Shown piece by piece: positions 5,939-9,960 of a DNA stretch of 9,960 bases. Source of the stretch: an uncultured Odoribacter sp. (GTDB taxonomy: Bacteria > Bacteroidota > Bacteroidia > Bacteroidales > Marinifilaceae); assembly GCA_905204385.1 (NCBI GenBank), contig CAJKZL010000077.1, positions 1 to 9,960 of the forward strand, written 5' to 3'. Position numbers and translations under genes: made by a program. Within the stretch, counting starts at the first letter, position 1. Every line of letters begins with the position of its first letter. The notes beneath the pieces are model-generated. The model did no database searches and had not been told where the DNA came from. It saw only the letters and a program-made list of their open reading frames with translations.

Positions 5939-7492
5939 TTAATAAACATTCTGCACCAATGCCGGATTTAACCGGAGCTCTTCAGCGGGGATCAGGAAAA
6001 CGATACGCCTGGAAGCCCGGGGATCTATTTCATTGCACTGAGTCCCCATATACTCCGGATAGACGGTCGTCACTTCTTCCCTGGCCAATCGGATGCCATT
6101 CCGCATATAATCGTAAAAGACATGCGCCTCAAATGCCAGTTCACGGCGGCGTTCCAGAAAGATGGAATCCAGCAAAGCCTTCCCCCCGACCCCTGAAAGG
6201 GCATCCAGCCCTGAGCGCTGCCGGATCCGGTTCAGGTCTGCCAAAGCTTTTCCATCGTCGCCCGACTTGGCATAAGCTTCTGCCCGGTTCAGCAGCACTT
6301 CACCCACCCGGACAAAGATGGTAGGGCATTCGAAATCCACAAAGCCCGGGAAAAGCTCGAACTCCCCACCATCGTATTTAGCCGTGGTGAAACGTCCCTG
6401 ATGGCGGATGGAAGGAGTGACGAAATAGTTCCACCGCAGGTCATTCGCTTTATCCATGATTTTCTCATAATCCTTCGAAATAATGGCAGGACAAGGAAAT
6501 TCCTCTTTTGAATCGGTAAAGCCGGACCAGGAATAATAAGAATGCAGGTAACTGGGACTTTCCGAAGGGAAATTGGCGGGATTAAAAGCAAACAATATTT
6601 CCGGATTTGTTTTCGGATCACGGGTATACAAATTTTTATACTCCTCCCCTTCCAGGATATCCACCACATCCTGCTGAATCCCAAAGACACTGTCGGCATA
6701 AGCCACTGCCAGCCGGTTGGCAGCCACGTCCGGGGCTTCCGGCAGGCCGCCCATATAGAGGTAAACCCGCGAAAGCATCCCATAGGCAGCGGCCCGGTTA
6801 GCAAAAGTACGGTCCATTTTTTCATCGGGCAGGCAGTTTGCCGCAGTCTTGAAATCGCGGATAATGCATTCGTAGCAATCCTTCACGCTGCTGCGGGGAA
6901 GCAAATCCCCGCTTCCGGTGGTATCCAGCGGCACCCCCGGATTTTTGTCCGGCTCATTCCAGTACGGAAGCCCGAAAGCATTCAGGGCATGGAATATAAC
7001 CAGTCCCCGGATAAAATAATTCTCTCCTTTCAGGCGTTTTAGCTGGTCCAGGCGGAATTGCTCCGTAGGCTCGGCCTCCAATTCCTTAATCGCCTCGATA
7101 TTTTTAGAAGCACTCAGCACCATCTGGTTCATCTTAGCCCACATCGGCCAGGCAAACGACTGGTCCTTCTGGTCACTATACAAATAAAAATGAGCATCCG
7201 GACCTCCCAGGGCAATGTCTTCGGTTCCTTCGAAAGCTTCCCCGAAAACCACATTGTTCCCCCGGAATTCACCCAGGGTATGGTAGACCACTTCATAAAT
7301 ATAATCGTAGTTAAAGCCACCCACTTTCCCATAAAACAAAGCATAAATCCCCGAAGTGGCATTGACCACATTCTCGAATTTTTTCAGGTAAGTCGACGCA
7401 TCGGACATATTGTGCGGACGCATCTCATCCAATCTGGCATCACAGGCCGAAAGCAGGAATACCAATAAGAAGCAAATATAGTTTTTCATCAT
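5939..7492 (-). CDS. SusD/RagB-family nutrient-binding outer-membrane lipoprotein
   Basis: This 517-residue protein is a surface-exposed SusD homologue that forms the lid over the SusC barrel and captures ligand. It starts with MMKNYICFLLVFLLSAC, a clear lipobox (LLSAC, Cys 17). The N-terminal half has SusD-type helical repeats: NATSGIYALFYG, the motif KGENYFIRGLVIFHALNAFG preceding GLPYW, and FANRAAAYGMLSRVYLYMG. The C-terminal SusD domain has RVGEVLLNRAEAYAKSGDD, ADLNRIRQRSGL and ERRRELAFEAHVFYDYMR, and it ends with LIPAEELRLNP, as the family does. Length is typical. Two adjacent ATGs (7492 and 7489) are both possible starts and differ by one Met. It lies 15 bases after the SusC stop, so the two genes are surely cotranscribed. 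The substrate cannot be deduced; no CAZyme is visible nearby, and many such pairs import peptides, glycans or other ligands. The gene is intact and ends in TAA. Confidence 0.95.
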   Translation of the reverse strand: MMKNYICFLLVFLLSACDARLDEMRPHNMSDASTYLKKFENVVNATSGIYALFYGKVGGFNYDYIYEVVYHTLGEFRGNNVVFGEAFEGTEDIALGGPDAHFYLYSDQKDQSFAWPMWAKMNQMVLSASKNIEAIKELEAEPTEQFRLDQLKRLKGENYFIRGLVIFHALNAFGLPYWNEPDKNPGVPLDTTGSGDLLPRSSVKDCYECIIRDFKTAANCLPDEKMDRTFANRAAAYGMLSRVYLYMGGLPEAPDVAANRLAVAYADSVFGIQQDVVDILEGEEYKNLYTRDPKTNPEILFAFNPANFPSESPSYLHSYYSWSGFTDSKEEFPCPAIISKDYEKIMDKANDLRWNYFVTPSIRHQGRFTTAKYDGGEFELFPGFVDFECPTIFVRVGEVLLNRAEAYAKSGDDGKALADLNRIRQRSGLDALSGVGGKALLDSIFLERRRELAFEAHVFYDYMRNGIRLAREEVTTVYPEYMGTQCNEIDPRASRRIVFLIPAEELRLNPALVQNVY

Positions 7493-7507
7493 CGATGGAC
7501 TTAAAGG

Positions 7508-9960
7508 TTAAAAAGCAAAATTCAATCCGAACACATACCGCCTGGGTGCCGGCCAATCGCCCGTATTCTCCGGATCGGCCCCTACGAAATTGCGGGAAGT
7601 GATTACACATACATTGTCACAGGTAAAATTCAGGGACAGATTTTTCACCTGAATCCGCTCCAGCCATTTCTCCGGGAAATGATAGGATAGCCTGATCTTG
7701 GAAAAGCGCAGGTGACCGGCATTCATATAACCGAACGAGGTGGCTCCGTATAAGTTCTGGGAATAGGCAGGATCGCTGTTCACCATGGGAATATCAGCCA
7801 CATCACCCGGCTTTTGCCAGATTTTCAGGTTCGAAGGCACTTTGTACATATTGTTATACAACCAGGCTGTCCCGTCGGCATAACTTGTTTTCAGGTAGCT
7901 ATATGCCTTATATCCCAGACTGTACGTCATGTGGAGATAAAGTTCAAAATTCTTATACCGGAAAGTATTGGTGAACCCGCCATAATATGGCGCCCGCGAC
8001 AATCCGATATCCTGATAGCTCAACTCACCGTTTCCGGAGGTTGCCGCTGTCAGCGTATTCACATACTCCTTGCTGCCGTCTTCATTCACCCGCTCATAGA
8101 TCGGTTTTCCGGTATTGGCATCCACTCCGGTCACTTTCACGCATTTCAGCATATCGATATTATCCCCTTCGTAAAAGGTGCGCCCACCGGAACTGACAAA
8201 ATAACCGTCGTTCAATTTAGTCAATTTGTTTTTATTATAGCTAAAAGTAAAAGCCGTATACCAGTTAAAGTCGGCCGAACGCAGGGTATGGGCATTCAAC
8301 GCAATTTCCACCCCTTTGTTGAGCATTTCGCCCACATTGCGGAATTGTGCCCCCACCCCGATAGCGGAGGCGGTGGAAACACTCATAATCAGGTCACTGT
8401 TGCGCCGGGTGTAGACATCGGCATTCAGGCGAATCCGGTCTTCCAGGAATCCCAGGTCGAGTCCCAGGTTAAATGTATAAGCCGTTTCCCAGGTCTGTTG
8501 GGCATTGCCCAACTGGGCGATCACTGCCGGATAAGTGGAGGGATACACCGGATGTTCGCGGTAATAGTCCTCGTAATCCTTCCCGATGGCATACAGGGTA
8601 TAATTCAGGAAATCCCGTCCGGCTTCTTTGCCCGAAGTCCCGTAGCTTAGCCTGAGCTTCAGGAAAGACAAGGCTTTTTGCCGCTGCATGAATTTCTCGG
8701 CAGATACCAGCCAGGCACCGCTGACCGAATAAAATTTACCGTATCGGTTGTCCTTACCGAAATTGGTGGAAGCATCTGTCCGGAACGAAACAGAAGCCAT
8801 ATACCTGCCCTTATAATTGTAGTTCGCTTCACCGAAAAGGGAGAAACTTCCGGTTTCCGTCTCGTTTCCGCCCGGAACATAGGAAGGCTGCATTTTTTTT
8901 CCGACTTTTGAGAATCCTCCGACATTCCGTTCCCCCACCATGCTCTGGTCGTACATCGAAATATCGGAACTCCGGGAATGCCGCTCGTAATATTCCTGCC
9001 CCAGCAGCCCGGACAAACTGTGATGGCCGAACCGGTGTTCCATCCGCAGGATATTGGAAGTCAGAAAACTCTCTTCCCGGGTATCGGAAACATCCAATAT
9101 GCCATTGCTGAACTTATTGTTGCTGTAATTGCCGGAATAAGTACGCCCGTCCTGGTAATTATTGGTATTGGCATACATTCGGGCATAGGTATTGACCGAC
9201 GTAAGGGTCATCCAGGGCAAGGGTCGCAGCGTCCCGCTGAACGAACCCATCAGGTTGTCGTTACGGGTGATGGCATTGTTATACCGATTATCCATCAACT
9301 GATTGGCAAGGTCCACATTATACATGGCATACCGTCTCCACTGGGGAATGCTCCTCTTCAACCTTCCCTTGTCATCATAAGGCGATAGCCAGGGATGATA
9401 GTCTTCAAAAGAGCCGCTGTTGGGGCTTACAAATTTCGAAAACGTACCGCTCACATTCACTCCCAGGGTCAGGAAAGAAGTGGCATCGTAATCGAAACGC
9501 ATTTTCAGGAAATTCCGGGTAAGATGGTTGTCGATCTTTGTGCCTTTTTCGTTAAAATAATTGTAGGACAAGTAATACTTCATCCGCTCTCCCCCGCCGG
9601 ATACATTCACCCCGATGCTCTTGGTGATCCCGTGCTGGTATTGCAAATCCCTCCAGTCTGTCGTGCGCGAAACGTCAAAATTCCGGAAGAGTGTCCCGAG
9701 GGTATCTTGGACAAACTGCTCGGCAGTAGGGTATTTTGCCCGCAATTTCTCGTTATTGTTCCACCAATTGGTTAGCCCCATCTTTCCGAAATCAAGCAGT
9801 TCCCGGGAATTCATATACCTCAATCCACCGAAATTCTGCACACTGATGCCATACTTCATATCCACCGCGGTAGAAACCCTGTCCTTGCCGCCTTTTTTCG
9901 TCGTAATCACAATGACGCCCATGGCCGCCCGTGAACCGTAAATGGCCGAAGATGCCGCAT
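7508..9960 (-). CDS. SusC/RagA-family TonB-linked outer-membrane transporter (5' end outside window)
   Basis: The coding frame runs past the right edge, so the signal peptide, carboxypeptidase-regulatory-like domain, TonB box and first part of the plug are missing; about 816 residues are seen. At the edge is the SusC plug signature AIYGSRAAMGVIVITTKKGG (the usual RAANG is RAAMG here). The rest is a 22-strand-type barrel rich in aromatic residues: SIGVNVSGGGERMKYYLSYN, then LRLSYGTSGKEAG, NVGEMLNKGVEIALNA and APYYGGFTNTFRYKNFELYL. The protein ends with PAPRRYVFGLNFAF, the typical SusC close with a terminal Phe. The stop is TAA at 7508-7510, 15 bases before SusD. It imports ligand captured by SusD, powered by TonB-ExbBD. 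Trp codons are all TGG and no in-frame stop occurs, unlike the two genes to the left. Regulators such as an ECF sigma factor and FecR, if present, would lie beyond the right edge. Confidence 0.95.
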   Translation of the reverse strand, partial: AASSAIYGSRAAMGVIVITTKKGGKDRVSTAVDMKYGISVQNFGGLRYMNSRELLDFGKMGLTNWWNNNEKLRAKYPTAEQFVQDTLGTLFRNFDVSRTTDWRDLQYQHGITKSIGVNVSGGGERMKYYLSYNYFNEKGTKIDNHLTRNFLKMRFDYDATSFLTLGVNVSGTFSKFVSPNSGSFEDYHPWLSPYDDKGRLKRSIPQWRRYAMYNVDLANQLMDNRYNNAITRNDNLMGSFSGTLRPLPWMTLTSVNTYARMYANTNNYQDGRTYSGNYSNNKFSNGILDVSDTREESFLTSNILRMEHRFGHHSLSGLLGQEYYERHSRSSDISMYDQSMVGERNVGGFSKVGKKMQPSYVPGGNETETGSFSLFGEANYNYKGRYMASVSFRTDASTNFGKDNRYGKFYSVSGAWLVSAEKFMQRQKALSFLKLRLSYGTSGKEAGRDFLNYTLYAIGKDYEDYYREHPVYPSTYPAVIAQLGNAQQTWETAYTFNLGLDLGFLEDRIRLNADVYTRRNSDLIMSVSTASAIGVGAQFRNVGEMLNKGVEIALNAHTLRSADFNWYTAFTFSYNKNKLTKLNDGYFVSSGGRTFYEGDNIDMLKCVKVTGVDANTGKPIYERVNEDGSKEYVNTLTAATSGNGELSYQDIGLSRAPYYGGFTNTFRYKNFELYLHMTYSLGYKAYSYLKTSYADGTAWLYNNMYKVPSNLKIWQKPGDVADIPMVNSDPAYSQNLYGATSFGYMNAGHLRFSKIRLSYHFPEKWLERIQVKNLSLNFTCDNVCVITSRNFVGADPENTGDWPAPRRYVFGLNFAF

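Noticed and set aside
7814..8650. 278-codon open frame on the plus strand
   Set aside because: It is antisense to the well-supported SusC gene. Its composition is explained by the reverse complement of barrel codons.
1..9960. tRNA, rRNA, CRISPR array, insertion sequence or transposase
   Set aside because: No cloverleaf or rRNA motifs, no regularly spaced repeats, and no transposase-like frames or terminal inverted repeats were found on reading both strands.

Overview
The window looks like chromosomal DNA from a gut-type Bacteroidota, most likely order Bacteroidales. The best evidence is a SusC/SusD pair: a TonB-dependent outer-membrane transporter with the AIYGSRAA plug signature and a C-terminal Phe, followed 15 bases later by a SusD-type surface lipoprotein. 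Other evidence is a TlpA-like thioredoxin lipoprotein in the same direction, a near-absence of Shine-Dalgarno sites, and a Bacteroides-style TAnnTTTG box. SusC + SusD + TlpA-like sets are, as I recall, frequent in Odoribacteraceae-like genomes, but the genus cannot be fixed from this sequence.

Layout. Positions 1-500 hold the frameshifted C-terminal remnant of a larger protein on the minus strand (resembling the tail of SWIM zinc-finger-type proteins) and a possible 38-residue hydrophobic peptide. Positions 500-855 are AT-rich and intergenic, with one small inverted repeat. Positions 856-3240 on the plus strand encode a TonB-receptor-like outer-membrane beta-barrel protein. It is collinear and of normal length but carries two in-frame TGA codons. 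Convergent to it is a minus-strand D-2-hydroxyacid-dehydrogenase-family gene (start about 4225). It also meets an in-frame TGA (3386-3388), after which a family-like 19-residue tail continues to a TAA at 3326, right beside a hairpin. From 4434 to the right edge lies a minus-strand cluster read right to left: SusC (5' end outside the window), SusD, a terminator-like hairpin, then the TlpA-like lipoprotein.

How the genes may work together. SusC and SusD should form the lid-and-barrel complex that captures a ligand at the cell surface and imports it with TonB energy; the ligand cannot be told from sequence. The TlpA-like lipoprotein could be partly uncoupled from SusCD by the hairpin and probably does thiol-disulfide chemistry in the envelope. 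No glycanase or peptidase is present to hint at a substrate.

The most notable pattern is that two neighbouring, otherwise uninterrupted genes contain three premature stops, all TGA, with no frameshift, TAA or TAG. Ordinary gene decay is the default explanation. UGA readthrough or recoding can be tested, but SusC and SusD use only TGG for Trp, and the TlpA-like gene ends in tandem TGA codons, so a genome-wide code change looks unlikely.
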